From: Mariniphaga sp.
GTDB taxonomy: Bacteria; Bacteroidota; Bacteroidia; Bacteroidales; Prolixibacteraceae
Reading direction: 5' to 3'
Length of the DNA stretch: 64,000 nt
Assembly: GCA_024636975.1 (NCBI GenBank)
Contig: JAGXGA010000027.1
Location: forward strand, 310,001 to 374,000
Below the pieces are notes generated by a model. It had not been told where the DNA came from. It worked only from the letters and a program-made list of their open reading frames with translations, and ran no database searches. Shown piece by piece: positions 9,192 to 17,771 of this stretch (position 1 is the stretch's first letter; every line of letters starts with the position of its first letter). The position numbers were made by a program, and so were the translations under genes.

Positions 9192-9262
9192 GGTTCCTTG
9201 GCCGAGTGGTTAGGCAACGGTCTGCAAAACCGTCTACGGCGGTTCGAATCCGCCAGGAACCT
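9192..9262 (+). tRNA. tRNA-Cys (GCA)
   Basis: A 71-nt tRNA: acceptor stem GGTTCCT/AGGAACC, D arm GCCGAGTGGTTAGGC, anticodon stem ACGGT/ACCGT around CTGCAAA (anticodon GCA), and T arm GGTTCGAATCC. Discriminator T follows; CCA is not encoded. It has its own promoter and terminator. Confidence 0.97.
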
Positions 9263-9276
9263 CATGGTTACATCAG

Positions 9277-9313
9277 AAGCCTCTGCAGAAATTATGTTTG
9301 CAGAGGCTTTTTG
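9277..9313 (+). terminator. intrinsic terminator of tRNA-Cys
   Basis: An 11-bp perfect stem, AAGCCTCTGCA paired with TGCAGAGGCTT, followed by TTTTG, begins 14 nt after the tRNA. Confidence 0.85.
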
Positions 9314-9544
9314 TTTGTGGTGGTATGTGAAGAACGAAGCTTCCTTATTTGCAAAAAGCTCGTTAAATGCAATCATAGAATAATATACTTGCAGAAAGTA
9401 TGGTTAAATTCTGCTTCCGACACATAATGATAATAAATCATTCAGACTTCAAAACCTGTAAACAATACTTTTACCTGCCTGCCTTCACTAGCAGCTTATT
9501 CTTTTGCCGGAGTACCAATTTTTTCTAATTCCTGAAAAGGAATA

Positions 9545-10195
9545 TTATTTCAATGTCACATTCAACGTTTCTAAAACCTCATCGTACGATAATTTTTGCA
9601 GATTGATGCCATCCGCTTTATATGAGATTAAAGTGCCGCCTGGAATAATTATATACCGGTATTGATTGCCACTGCCAAAAGTGCCGGGATTTGTAGTGTC
9701 ATTAAGATTATGGAAAACCAGAATAATTTTGCCGGCAGAAAGGCGATGCCAGATATGCTGCTCCTTCGTTGTGGTAGTAACATAACCGGTCACAGGCAGT
9801 AAACGCGGGGCAGTTGAACCACCAAACCTGATATATACCAGTACAACCCCCCTATTAATAATATCATTGGAAATATTCTCCTCCTGAATTTCATAAAGTT
9901 GTGTCACCCGTCCGAACTCAGTTACCTGGTTCCAGCCTGAAACATCAAAGCTTACCCAATCGGTATACATTACATTGGCTGTTCCGGGAACACCCTGTTC
10001 ACCCTGTTCTCCTTGTTCGCCCGGAGGTCCCTGCGGACCCTGTTCGCCCTGTTCACCCTGAGGACCCTGTTCACCTTGCTCTCCCTGAGGACCTTCCTGA
10101 CCCATCGGACCATCTTCCGGTTTACACCCTGTTTGACCAAAACCTACTGCTGAGATAATTACCACACCAATTAAATACTTAATTTTTTCTTTCAT
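9545..10195 (-). CDS. collagen-like repeat lipoprotein
   Basis: Probable surface or outer-membrane lipoprotein of 216 residues. The N-terminus is a signal peptide ending GQTGC (Cys near residue 24), fitting a loose lipobox. Residues about 29-71 are a run of some 14 uninterrupted Gly-X-Y triplets rich in GEQ, GPQ and GPP, the collagen triple-helix pattern (here Glu/Gln in place of most Pro). The C-terminal 140 residues, starting VMYTDWVSF, look like a beta-rich globular domain (VSGWNQVTEF, AGKIILVFHNLND) that I do not recognise by name. Bacterial collagen-like regions trimerise; this suggests a short trimeric stalk carrying three C-terminal heads. No operon partner is evident. Confidence 0.8.
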   Translation of the reverse strand: MKEKIKYLIGVVIISAVGFGQTGCKPEDGPMGQEGPQGEQGEQGPQGEQGEQGPQGPPGEQGEQGEQGVPGTANVMYTDWVSFDVSGWNQVTEFGRVTQLYEIQEENISNDIINRGVVLVYIRFGGSTAPRLLPVTGYVTTTTKEQHIWHRLSAGKIILVFHNLNDTTNPGTFGSGNQYRYIIIPGGTLISYKADGINLQKLSYDEVLETLNVTLK

Positions 10196-10677
10196 AATTT
10201 TTGTTGTACGAAATGGAATCGGGATGAATGATTAGCTAATTATTTAAAGGTGACAAATAGTGCACGCTAACAGCATATGAATCCATCACAAATCCGTTAA
10301 ACATCATAAGTTTAAAAGGTTTAGGCTCAGTAAAAACTATTCCCTGATTTTATGTTTTTGGTTGGAGAAAGATACAAAATTTAAAATTAGAAAACCTATT
10401 ACATTACTGTTTTAGTATTTTATTCCCTGTAATTTTATTTAATAAAATGAAAACTCCAGACCAGCTTTAACTCTGTTCTGGAATGACATAGACCAAATGC
10501 TAAGAATAAAAAAAAATCGATTTAAATTGATATATTTGAAACGCCACCATACTGTATCAGAAATATCTTAAATGAAAAAGTAGGGCTAAGCTTACAGAAA
10601 AAATGAAAAGATATGATTGTTTTGCAACAGTGTTTTCATGCCATGGTAAGCATTATAAAATTGGGAAGGCGAATAAA
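10196..10677. other. AT-rich intergenic region between divergent lipoprotein genes
   Basis: This 480-bp gap holds the control regions of the two divergent genes. Apart from the TATATTTG box at 10531 there is no gene, tRNA, hairpin of note or repeat that I can see. Confidence 0.5.
10531..10538 (+). promoter_or_regulatory. -7 box upstream of the DUF6786-like gene
   Basis: TATATTTG matches TAnnTTTG exactly. It is far enough upstream to serve either candidate start of the following gene (10603 or 10678). Confidence 0.4.
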
Positions 10678-11943
10678 ATGAAAAATTCAATAACAAATAG
10701 AAGGATTGAAGTAATTGCTGTAATTATGCTGGTTTTATGTGCATGTACTTCGTCCGGCGACAAAAATAACAAACAGGTGAAGAAGGGAACGAATGAATTT
10801 GAAAAAGGCACATACGGTTATGATGTGGTTTTTCTGGAAAATAATGAAATTGAAATCGCAGAGCTGACCGATAAAAATGGCAATGCCCGCGTGTTGCTGG
10901 CACCCGGGTACCAGGGCAGGGTGATGACCTCTTCAGCCAATGGGCTGGAAGGAGCAAGCTTTGGCTGGATCAACAATGCTCTGATCGAATCGGGAGAGGT
11001 GAGCGAACATTTCAATCCGGTAGGCGGGGAGGAACGGTTCTGGCTGGGGCCTGAAGGCGGGCCTTTTTCAATATATTTTGAGCAGGGAAAGGAACAGGTG
11101 TTTGAGAACTGGAAGGTGCCTGCAGTAATTGATACCGAATCTTTTGATATCAAAGAACGGGATGCGAAAAGTATAACATTTACAAAGAATGCCACGATGA
11201 AGAATGCTTCGGGAACTGAATTTAAGGTGGCAGTCGAAAGATCAGTAAAATTGATGCAAGTGGATGAACTGAATGCTTTCTTCAATGTTCCTTTCGCTGG
11301 CGACAGCCTGAATGTTGTTGCATACCGGTCGGAGAACAGCATTACAAATCGTGGGGAAAGTGCATGGAATAAAGATGGGGGCTTGCTCTCAATCTGGATG
11401 CTCTGCATGTTCAGTCCGTCGCCATCAACTACAGTGTTTATCCCCTATAAGGAAGAGGGAGAAGGGCCTGTTGTAAATGATGATTATTTCGGTAAAGTGC
11501 CTTCAGAAAGGCTGATAGTTGAAGATGGGGTGGTTTATTTCAGGATTGACGGAGAATACCGCAGCAAGATAGGAATCCCTCCCGGTCGGGCTAAAGAACT
11601 TTGCGGGAGTTATGATTCTTCCGGCAAGGTGCTTACACTGGTTTGGGGCTCACTGCCTTCAGGATCGCATGTTTATGTGAATTCAAAATGGGGTGACCAG
11701 GATGACCCGTTTGATGGTGATGCCATCAATGCATATAACGACGGGCCGGTTGATGATGGTTCCATTATGGGGCCATTCTATGAAATTGAAACTTCATCTC
11801 CGGGAGCGGAACTTCAACAGGGTGAAACCCTTACTCATACCCAGTTGGTGGTGCATGTGCAGGGCAGGGAAGAGGAACTGGCAAGACTGGTGGATCAATT
11901 ATTCGGCCTTAGTTTGAATGACATTTCTGCAAAATTTCAATAA
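10678..11943 (+). CDS. secreted lipoprotein of the DUF6786 type
   Basis: About 421 residues. The chosen ATG at 10678 gives a compact signal peptide ending LVLCAC with a lipid-acceptor Cys, and GGAAGG lies just upstream; the frame is open from an ATG at 10603, but that start would put 25 odd residues before the signal peptide. The mature protein has APGYQGRVMTSSA, FGWINNALI and GGEERFWLGPEGG, which I recall from DUF6786 proteins of Bacteroidota, distantly like galactose-mutarotase-type beta-sandwiches. Function is unknown; a carbohydrate-related role is a guess. The convergent GH130 gene starts 47 bp beyond the stop. Confidence 0.7.
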   Translation: MKNSITNRRIEVIAVIMLVLCACTSSGDKNNKQVKKGTNEFEKGTYGYDVVFLENNEIEIAELTDKNGNARVLLAPGYQGRVMTSSANGLEGASFGWINNALIESGEVSEHFNPVGGEERFWLGPEGGPFSIYFEQGKEQVFENWKVPAVIDTESFDIKERDAKSITFTKNATMKNASGTEFKVAVERSVKLMQVDELNAFFNVPFAGDSLNVVAYRSENSITNRGESAWNKDGGLLSIWMLCMFSPSPSTTVFIPYKEEGEGPVVNDDYFGKVPSERLIVEDGVVYFRIDGEYRSKIGIPPGRAKELCGSYDSSGKVLTLVWGSLPSGSHVYVNSKWGDQDDPFDGDAINAYNDGPVDDGSIMGPFYEIETSSPGAELQQGETLTHTQLVVHVQGREEELARLVDQLFGLSLNDISAKFQ

Positions 11944-11990
11944 CTGTTCCTTATAACTTGCAATCAATTATTCCAATGGGGATTGTTTGG

Positions 11991-13136
11991 TCAGAGTTCA
12001 GATTGTGATTCGGCAACAGCAATTTTGGAATCGGCTGTGCCGTAATACAGAAACCACTTGTTATTAAAATGGGCCAGACCTTCCACGAAACACACATTAT
12101 CAACCTGACCGGTAATCTCAAAGGGCTGATCGGGTGTTATAAACCATTCGTCGGTGCGATGCAGCACTTTGGAAGGATCTTCTTTATCCATAATAATCTG
12201 GCCGGCAGCATAAGTTCCGTCAGCCAGGCTTTTGTCACCAAAAACGGGACTGTTCTTACTATTGTAGATAAGTAAAATTCCCTGATTGGTAATAACAGCG
12301 GGCGGACCTGGTTCAACCAGTTCGCTGTCGAACTTACCCCGTCGGGTTGAAAACACAATTTCGAAAGCAACTGAATAATTACGCATCGTATCGAGCTGCA
12401 TCTTTTGCGGATCGGTTTCCAGGATTGGCTGCCAATTAATTAAATCGTCAGAGGTGGCCATGTAAATATTCGATTCCCCCCAATACATCCAATATTTCCC
12501 ATTTATTTTTTCCGCAACCATCCTGCCATTCTCTTCACTACACACTATTGCACCGGCTTTGGACCACATGTCAACAAAATCTCCACCTTCGGCATTTTGA
12601 AACACTGAGCCATGCTTTTCCCAACTTCTCAAATCGGTTGAAGTAGCTACAAATAAACGTGCTTTATCGCCATCATAAGCAGTATAAGTCATATAATATA
12701 CTCCATTTTCATCTTCCACCAAACGCGGATCTTCAACACCACCTTCCCATTCATATTTTTTATATTCATCATTGTCGGGAAATAAAACCGGAGTATCCCT
12801 TTTATGAAAATTGTAACCGTCCAGACTGTATGCCAATCCAATGCGCGATGTTCCATTGTACTTTCCAATGGTATCCTCGGCCCTGTAAAGTAAAAAGAGT
12901 GTATCGCCTTTAACAGCAGTTGCCGGATTGAAAACATCCTTTTCTTCCCAGCGCACCACCGTTTCACGTACCGGGCATAAAAACTCCATTGTATCGGAGG
13001 GCAACAGACAAGGATTTACAGTCAGATCTTTTGTGAAAGGAATTAAGAACCTGGCTTCTTCTTTTGACTCATTGGGTTGGCATCCGGTAAAAAGAGAAGT
13101 TACTGCCAAAAGAATCATTGCAAATTTAATTTTCAT
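11991..13136 (-). CDS. GH130-family glycosidase/phosphorylase lipoprotein
   Basis: Five-bladed beta-propeller enzyme acting on mannosides. The signal peptide ends FTGC (lipobox; Cys near residue 19), so the protein is a periplasmic or outer-membrane lipoprotein. Family marks are VFNPATAV, LLYRAED, SRIGLAYSLDG and GGVEDPRLV (near residue 135), the last holding the conserved Glu-Asp-Pro-Arg of GH130. Cytoplasmic GH130 members are mannosyl phosphorylases; exported ones in Bacteroidota are often hydrolases, so which chemistry applies here is not settled. A GH2 beta-mannosidase-like gene lies at the other end of the window. Length (381) is normal. Confidence 0.82.
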   Translation of the reverse strand: MKIKFAMILLAVTSLFTGCQPNESKEEARFLIPFTKDLTVNPCLLPSDTMEFLCPVRETVVRWEEKDVFNPATAVKGDTLFLLYRAEDTIGKYNGTSRIGLAYSLDGYNFHKRDTPVLFPDNDEYKKYEWEGGVEDPRLVEDENGVYYMTYTAYDGDKARLFVATSTDLRSWEKHGSVFQNAEGGDFVDMWSKAGAIVCSEENGRMVAEKINGKYWMYWGESNIYMATSDDLINWQPILETDPQKMQLDTMRNYSVAFEIVFSTRRGKFDSELVEPGPPAVITNQGILLIYNSKNSPVFGDKSLADGTYAAGQIIMDKEDPSKVLHRTDEWFITPDQPFEITGQVDNVCFVEGLAHFNNKWFLYYGTADSKIAVAESQSEL

Positions 13137-13592
13137 GATTGATATTTTAATTTTACATCTTCCATATTATTTGAGAAAAATGAGTTTACGGTTCATAAAA
13201 CCACCTTGTAATTTTAATAGAAACAGGCAATGTAAATATAATAGGACGGACGCTTCTATTTTATAACAAATGACAACCTTTTGTAATTAAAACTCACATT
13301 TTTTCCAAATTGAAAACATATATTGCAAAATGAATCGTCCTTTCGGGTTATTGTTTTATTGCATCCCACTAATTACCGGGCAGTTAATCTTCAATATTCC
13401 TCATTTTGGGTAATGCTGCCACCCGATTTTTCTATATTAAATTGTACCACTACCTGTTAAATTCTAATTCCCAATTTTATTAATACTATTCCCACGTGGG
13501 AAACTTTATTTTCGTAACTTTTACCTCCTGTAATTCCGGTGACTTAATTAGTCCGTACCGGTAACAATAATAAACAACAAATTGAATGGAAT
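13137..13592. other. intergenic region with a 14-bp perfect palindrome
   Basis: A 456-bp AT-rich gap between divergent genes. The only distinct element is TTCCCACGTGGGAA at 13489-13502, 91 bp before the DHFR-like gene; a TAACTTTT sequence downstream at about 13516 could be a weak -7 box. Confidence 0.5.
13489..13502. promoter_or_regulatory. perfect 14-bp palindrome, candidate operator
   Basis: TTCCCACGTGGGAA is fully self-complementary and sits about where a -33 region would be for the downstream gene. It fits a dimeric regulator site. Its CACGTG core recalls parS, but the flanks do not match. Confidence 0.35.
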
Positions 13593-14156
13593 ATGAACAG
13601 AAAGGTGATTCTTTATATTGCCATGAGCCTTGACGGTTACATTGCAAAACATGACGGCGATATTGATTTCTTATCCAATGTGGATACTCCCGGTTCAGAT
13701 TATGGATATACTGATTTTTTGAATAAAACAGATACCATCATCTGGGGGAGAAAAACCTTCGATAAGGTGCTTTCAATGGTCAGCGAAGTTCCGTATAAGG
13801 ATAAAAAGGTGTACGTGGTTTCCAAAACCCGGAAGGGAAATCATGAACATATTGTTTATCATTCCGATGTAGTTGAGTTGGTAAAGCAACTGAAGCAGCA
13901 AGAGGGCAAAGACATATATTGCGACGGGGGAAGTGAAATAATTGCCGAACTGATGAAGCATTCACTCATCGACCGGATAATCGTTTCGGTTATTCCCCAT
14001 TTGCTTGGAGGTGGCATCCCGTTATTCAGGGAAGGGATACCTGAAAAGAAGCTGACGTTCAGGCAAAGTATTACATACCCATCAGCACTCGTACAATTAT
14101 GGTACGATGTGGAGGATATAAACAAATCAGCGGCTTCCGCAACCTCCCCGGTATGA
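13593..14156 (+). CDS. dihydrofolate reductase-like (RibD C-terminal domain) protein
   Basis: Cytoplasmic NADPH-dependent reductase fold, 187 residues. The start KVILYIAMSLDGYIA, the IIWGRKTFD segment and IYCDGGSEIIAEL followed by HLLGGGIPLF are typical of the small DHFR/RibD-C proteins of the YwjB/YyaP kind, not of folate-pathway DHFR. The true substrate of these proteins is unknown. The stop overlaps the start of the next gene (ATGA), so the two are translationally coupled. It opens an accessory block of small enzymes running to 18.8 kb. Confidence 0.85.
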   Translation: MNRKVILYIAMSLDGYIAKHDGDIDFLSNVDTPGSDYGYTDFLNKTDTIIWGRKTFDKVLSMVSEVPYKDKKVYVVSKTRKGNHEHIVYHSDVVELVKQLKQQEGKDIYCDGGSEIIAELMKHSLIDRIIVSVIPHLLGGGIPLFREGIPEKKLTFRQSITYPSALVQLWYDVEDINKSAASATSPV

Positions 14157-14731
14157 CTAAAGGAAAGAATAAAATAGAACCGGTATTCTTTTCGGATCAG
14201 GCTGAATTCAGGAAATGGCTGGAGCAAAACCACGACAAGGAAAACGAAATGCTGGTAGGCTTTTATAAAGTGGGAAGTGGTAAGCAAAACATGACGTGGT
14301 CGCAATCGGTCGATGAAGCACTCTGCTTTGGCTGGATTGATGGAGTTCGCCGGTCAATTGATGAAGAAAGTTATTGTATCCGCTTTACTCCCAGAAGGCC
14401 GGGAAGTAAATGGAGTGCAGTTAATATAAAAAAAATTGAAGCATTGACAAAGCAGGGATTAATGCATCAGGCAGGGATTGAGAGCTTCAATTTAAGAAAA
14501 GAGCACAAGTCAGGTACTTACAGCTACGAAAACAAGCCGGTCAAATTACCTGCTGAGATGAAGCGTCAATTTAAGGAAAACAAGACAGCCTGGGAGTTTT
14601 TTGAAAACCAGGCACCTTACTACCGGAAAACAATGTACCGGTGGATTATGGAGGCAAAGCAGGAAGCCACAAGGCAGAGGCGGCTTGAAAAAGTAATCAC
14701 AGCAAGTGAAGCAAGGCAAAGATTGATTTAA
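14153..14731 (+). CDS. YdeI/OmdA-family protein
   Basis: About 192 residues, cytoplasmic. Residues 1-75 hold the YdeI pattern (EFRKWLEQNHDKENEMLVGFYKV, SVDEALCFGWIDG, RFTPRRPGSKWSAVN), and the C-terminal part has the helical 'bacteriocin-protection/OmdA' tail (WEFFENQAPYYRKTMYRWI, ARQRRLEKVI without exact order claimed). The biochemical role is unknown; family names refer to bacteriocin or peptide protection. I use the ATG at 14153 because it overlaps the previous stop as ATGA; an upstream in-frame start would lie inside the DHFR-like gene. Confidence 0.82.
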   Translation: MTKGKNKIEPVFFSDQAEFRKWLEQNHDKENEMLVGFYKVGSGKQNMTWSQSVDEALCFGWIDGVRRSIDEESYCIRFTPRRPGSKWSAVNIKKIEALTKQGLMHQAGIESFNLRKEHKSGTYSYENKPVKLPAEMKRQFKENKTAWEFFENQAPYYRKTMYRWIMEAKQEATRQRRLEKVITASEARQRLI

Positions 14732-14734
14732 AGC

Positions 14735-15703
14735 TTACACCTTGCTGTACCTGTTCCGGTATTCCACCGGTGTAAGCCCGGTAATCTTCTTAAAAGTGGT
14801 GCGGAATGCTTTGGTATCGGTATAACCCACATCAAACATCACCTCATTAATGTATTTATTGCTGTTCTCGATGCTGCGTTTGGCAGCCTCAATCTTCACC
14901 CGCTGTATGTATTCCAGAACCGAATTGTTGGTTGCCTGCCTGAACCGCCTTTCAAAACTTCTCCGTCCTACTGCAAGGCTTTCCGCCAGTTCTTCAATCG
15001 TTATTTTGCCGTCAATGTTTTGCTCAATGTAATCCTGTGCTTTCCTTACCACTTCATCGTGATGTGTTTTCTGCCCTGTAAAAATGGCAAAGGGCGACTG
15101 ACTGTGCCGGTTAATGTCAATGGCAAAATATTTGGATGTAAGCACCGCGGTTTCCCTGTCGGTGTATTTTTCAACCAGGTGTAAAAGCAGGTTCCAGTAT
15201 GAGTTGGCGCCTCCACTTGAGTAAATACGGTTTTCTTCAGTTACAATCATCCCGTCCTGCACATCCACCTCAGGGAACGTTTCCCTGAACAGATCAATAA
15301 ATCCCCAGTGTGTGGAACATTTCTTTCCGTTGAGCAACCCGGTTGATGCCAGCAGGAATGCTCCCAGGCAAAGTGATGCTACTTCGGCACCACGGTTGTA
15401 CTTATTTATAATCCATGGGATAAAATTTTTATTTGCTTCAATGGCATCGTGTAAATTGCCTGCCAGTGCAGGTATGATTATCAAATCGGTGGAGTGTACC
15501 TCACTGATTAGTTTATCGGCATGTACACAATAACTTCCGTGATTGAGTTTTATTTTCTTTTTTATTCCCACCAATTCTACATCGAATACCTTTTCATTCC
15601 CATTAATATTCATGAAACGGTTTACAGTAGCAAAGCAATACTGTGGATCGGCAATAGCCTGCAAAACCGAACTCTCCGGAAGTAAAATCGATATATGTTT
15701 CAT
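14735..15703 (-). CDS. GlxA-type transcriptional regulator (DJ-1/PfpI plus AraC)
   Basis: About 322 residues. The N-terminal half is a DJ-1/PfpI-like glutamine-amidotransferase fold with ASLCLGAFLLASTGLL, including the nucleophile-position Cys, and THWGF. The C-terminal 100 residues are an AraC helix-turn-helix pair (SLAVGRRSFERRFRQATN; VGYTDTKAFRTTFKKITG). The frame extends to 15781, but the ATG at 15703 (MKHISILLPE) matches the family start. It lies convergent to the YdeI gene and divergent from the SRPBCC gene at 15953, whose operon it may regulate. The ligand is unknown. Confidence 0.9.
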   Translation of the reverse strand: MKHISILLPESSVLQAIADPQYCFATVNRFMNINGNEKVFDVELVGIKKKIKLNHGSYCVHADKLISEVHSTDLIIIPALAGNLHDAIEANKNFIPWIINKYNRGAEVASLCLGAFLLASTGLLNGKKCSTHWGFIDLFRETFPEVDVQDGMIVTEENRIYSSGGANSYWNLLLHLVEKYTDRETAVLTSKYFAIDINRHSQSPFAIFTGQKTHHDEVVRKAQDYIEQNIDGKITIEELAESLAVGRRSFERRFRQATNNSVLEYIQRVKIEAAKRSIENSNKYINEVMFDVGYTDTKAFRTTFKKITGLTPVEYRNRYSKV

Positions 15704-15952
15704 CACAAACAATTTTTTATTAGCGTGCATTCTTGTCAATTTAATGATTTTCGATTGAAGTACAAACATTTGAAAAATCAATTGGTAATAGTAAATGCGA
15801 ATAATTTTTCAGCAATGCACTCCCTAAAAAGGTATTAAAATCAGAGTGTCGCAATTTGCCTCAATATTGTCATTATTCACTACCTTGTTTTAAATCATTC
15901 TAAAGTAAATTTGACAAGAGAGAAATAAAACACACGTTTTAAAACATCAATT

Positions 15953-16843
15953 ATGGAAACAATGAAAAATACAATAATTACGGTAGCTGCGACGATTAAT
16001 GCATCTACAGACAAAGTTTGGAGATGTTTTACTGAACCACAGCATGTTGTCAGGTGGAACCATGCATCGGATGACTGGCATACTCCATTGGCCGAAAACG
16101 ATCTGCATGAAGGTGGCAGATTTAATTACAGAATGGAAGCAAAAGACGGCAGTGTGGGATTTAATTTTACAGGTACCTACAGCAGAATTGAACCAAATTA
16201 CGTAATTGAATATACTCTTGATGACAACCGGAAGGTTCAGCTAACATTCGAAGCCGAAAATGAGGCAACCAGGGTGGTTGAAACCTTTGAAGCGGAGCAT
16301 ACAAACAGTATAGAATTGCAAAGGGAAGGATGGCAGTCGATACTTAATAACTTCAAGAAATATGCTGAAGAAACGGCAGTTAACAATAAGTTGCATTTTG
16401 AAATACTTATTGGTGCCTATGCTGAAAAAGTGTACCACACAATGCTCGACAAAAAACATTATTCCGAATGGACATCTGCCTTTAATCCGGCATCCCGTTT
16501 TGAAGGATCGTGGGAAAAAGGGTCAAAAATTATTTTTATTGGTGAAGACCAGGATGGAAATAAAGGAGGTATGGTTAGCCGAATAAGGGAGAATATACCT
16601 AACGAGTTTGTCAGCATTGAACACCAGGGAATACTTGAGGGTGATCAGGAAATTACTTCAGGCCCGAAAGTTGAACAATGGGCCGGGGGCCTCGAAAATT
16701 ATTTATTTACAGAGCAGGATGGAAAGACTTTGGTTTCGGTGGATATGGACAGCAATGAAGAATATAAAGCCTATTTCGCTGAAACTTATCCCAAGGCCCT
16801 GGAAATACTAAAATCTGTTTGTGAAAGAGATGGCAATAATTAA
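15953..16843 (+). CDS. tandem SRPBCC (AHSA1-like) protein
   Basis: 296 residues made of two SRPBCC/AHSA1 domains in one chain. Domain one (about 5-140) has INASTDKVWRCFTEP and HVVRWNHASDDWHTP; domain two (about 148-290) has IGAYAEKVYHTMLDKKHYSEWTSAFNP. These helix-grip folds bind hydrophobic ligands; single-domain relatives are about 140-160 residues, so this is a fusion or duplication. The two halves are only distantly similar. It heads a plus-strand run with VOC and DUF1697 genes at short spacing (20-46 bp). Function is unknown. Confidence 0.85.
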   Translation: METMKNTIITVAATINASTDKVWRCFTEPQHVVRWNHASDDWHTPLAENDLHEGGRFNYRMEAKDGSVGFNFTGTYSRIEPNYVIEYTLDDNRKVQLTFEAENEATRVVETFEAEHTNSIELQREGWQSILNNFKKYAEETAVNNKLHFEILIGAYAEKVYHTMLDKKHYSEWTSAFNPASRFEGSWEKGSKIIFIGEDQDGNKGGMVSRIRENIPNEFVSIEHQGILEGDQEITSGPKVEQWAGGLENYLFTEQDGKTLVSVDMDSNEEYKAYFAETYPKALEILKSVCERDGNN

Positions 16844-16863
16844 TAATTTAAAACAATTAAAAA

Positions 16864-17322
16864 ATGGCAACAGTTAGCACATACCTCAATTTTAAAAGCG
16901 AAACAGAGGAAGCGTTTAAATTCTACAAATCAGTGTTTGGTGGTGAATATATGGGCGAAATTATGCGATATGGAGACATGCCACCAGATGAGAAATCGAT
17001 GGGACCAGTCCCCGATGATGTTAAGAACCTGGTCATGCACATGTCATTACCAATTATGGGTGGACACATGCTCATGGGATCAGATGCTCCGGAAGGCTTT
17101 GGATTTAGTGTGAAGCCTGGAAATAATGTGTATGTCATGCTTTCGCCTGATACTAAAGACGAAACCACCCGGCTTTTTAAAGCGCTCTCGGAAGGAGGGA
17201 CGGTTGAGATGGAGCTTCAGGACACCTTTTGGGATGCTTATTACGGCAGTTGTAAAGACAAGTTCGGTGTACAGTGGATGTTTAATTTCCAGTATTCTAA
17301 TCCGCAACAGGGAAATCAATAA
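16864..17322 (+). CDS. VOC-family PhnB-like protein
   Basis: 152 residues of the vicinal oxygen chelate fold. The start TYLNFKSETEEAFKFYKSVFGGE and the segments MHMSLPIMGGHMLMGSDAPE and DKFGVQWMFNF are typical of PhnB-type VOC proteins. PhnB itself is not needed for phosphonate use and the reaction is not known. It lies 20 bp after the SRPBCC gene and 19 bp before the next VOC gene, hence probably one transcript. Confidence 0.88.
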   Translation: MATVSTYLNFKSETEEAFKFYKSVFGGEYMGEIMRYGDMPPDEKSMGPVPDDVKNLVMHMSLPIMGGHMLMGSDAPEGFGFSVKPGNNVYVMLSPDTKDETTRLFKALSEGGTVEMELQDTFWDAYYGSCKDKFGVQWMFNFQYSNPQQGNQ

Positions 17323-17341
17323 TTATTAAAAACACTTGGAA

Positions 17342-17725
17342 ATGTTTAGTATCAGGGATACATTTAGCAGTTTTTCGGTGGATGATCTGGATATGGCACA
17401 AAAGTTTTACTCAGAAGTAACTGAGCTGGAAACTGAGTTAAGCAGCATGGGCCTCAGGTTGCATTTGCCTGATGGCGGAAAGGTGTTCCTGTATCCAAAG
17501 CAGGATCACCGGCCTGCTTCTTTTACGGTTCTGAATTTTATTGTAAGTGATCTTAGCAAGGCAATGGACCAGTTAAAAAACAAGGGAGTGGAATTTGAGT
17601 ATTACGAAGGACTGACAGATGAAGACAGGATATTCAGGGGGATAGCCCAAAACCGGGGGCCCGATATTGCCTGGTTCAAAGATCCCGCCGGAAACATCAT
17701 CTCTGTATTGCAGGAGGCCGGGTGA
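17342..17725 (+). CDS. VOC-family (glyoxalase-like) protein
   Basis: A 127-residue single VOC module: FSSFSVDDLDMAQKFYSEV at the start and DPAGNIISVLQ at the end, where the closing Glu/Gln is near the usual metal-ligand position. The frame is open from a TTG at 17336, but the ATG at 17342 is the better start. Resistance or detoxification roles are known for some members; none can be assigned. It lies within the plus-strand SRPBCC-VOC-DUF1697 run. Confidence 0.85.
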   Translation: MFSIRDTFSSFSVDDLDMAQKFYSEVTELETELSSMGLRLHLPDGGKVFLYPKQDHRPASFTVLNFIVSDLSKAMDQLKNKGVEFEYYEGLTDEDRIFRGIAQNRGPDIAWFKDPAGNIISVLQEAG

Positions 17726-17771
17726 ATCCTGCAATTTATATGGTATTTCCACTTGTTGTAAAGAATAGAAT

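Noticed and set aside
9901-10158. Pro/Arg-rich plus-strand frame
   Set aside because: Antisense to the Gly-X-Y repeats; its composition is the mirror of the collagen-like DNA.
10603-10677. Longer N-terminus for the DUF6786-like protein
   Set aside because: It would put 25 residues with no known role before a complete signal peptide; the ATG at 10678 has a better context.
13489-13502. Possible parS site (CACGTG core)
   Set aside because: parS has TGTTTC/GAAACA-type flanks next to ACGT; here the flanks are TTCCC and GGGAA. It is also 45 kb from parAB.
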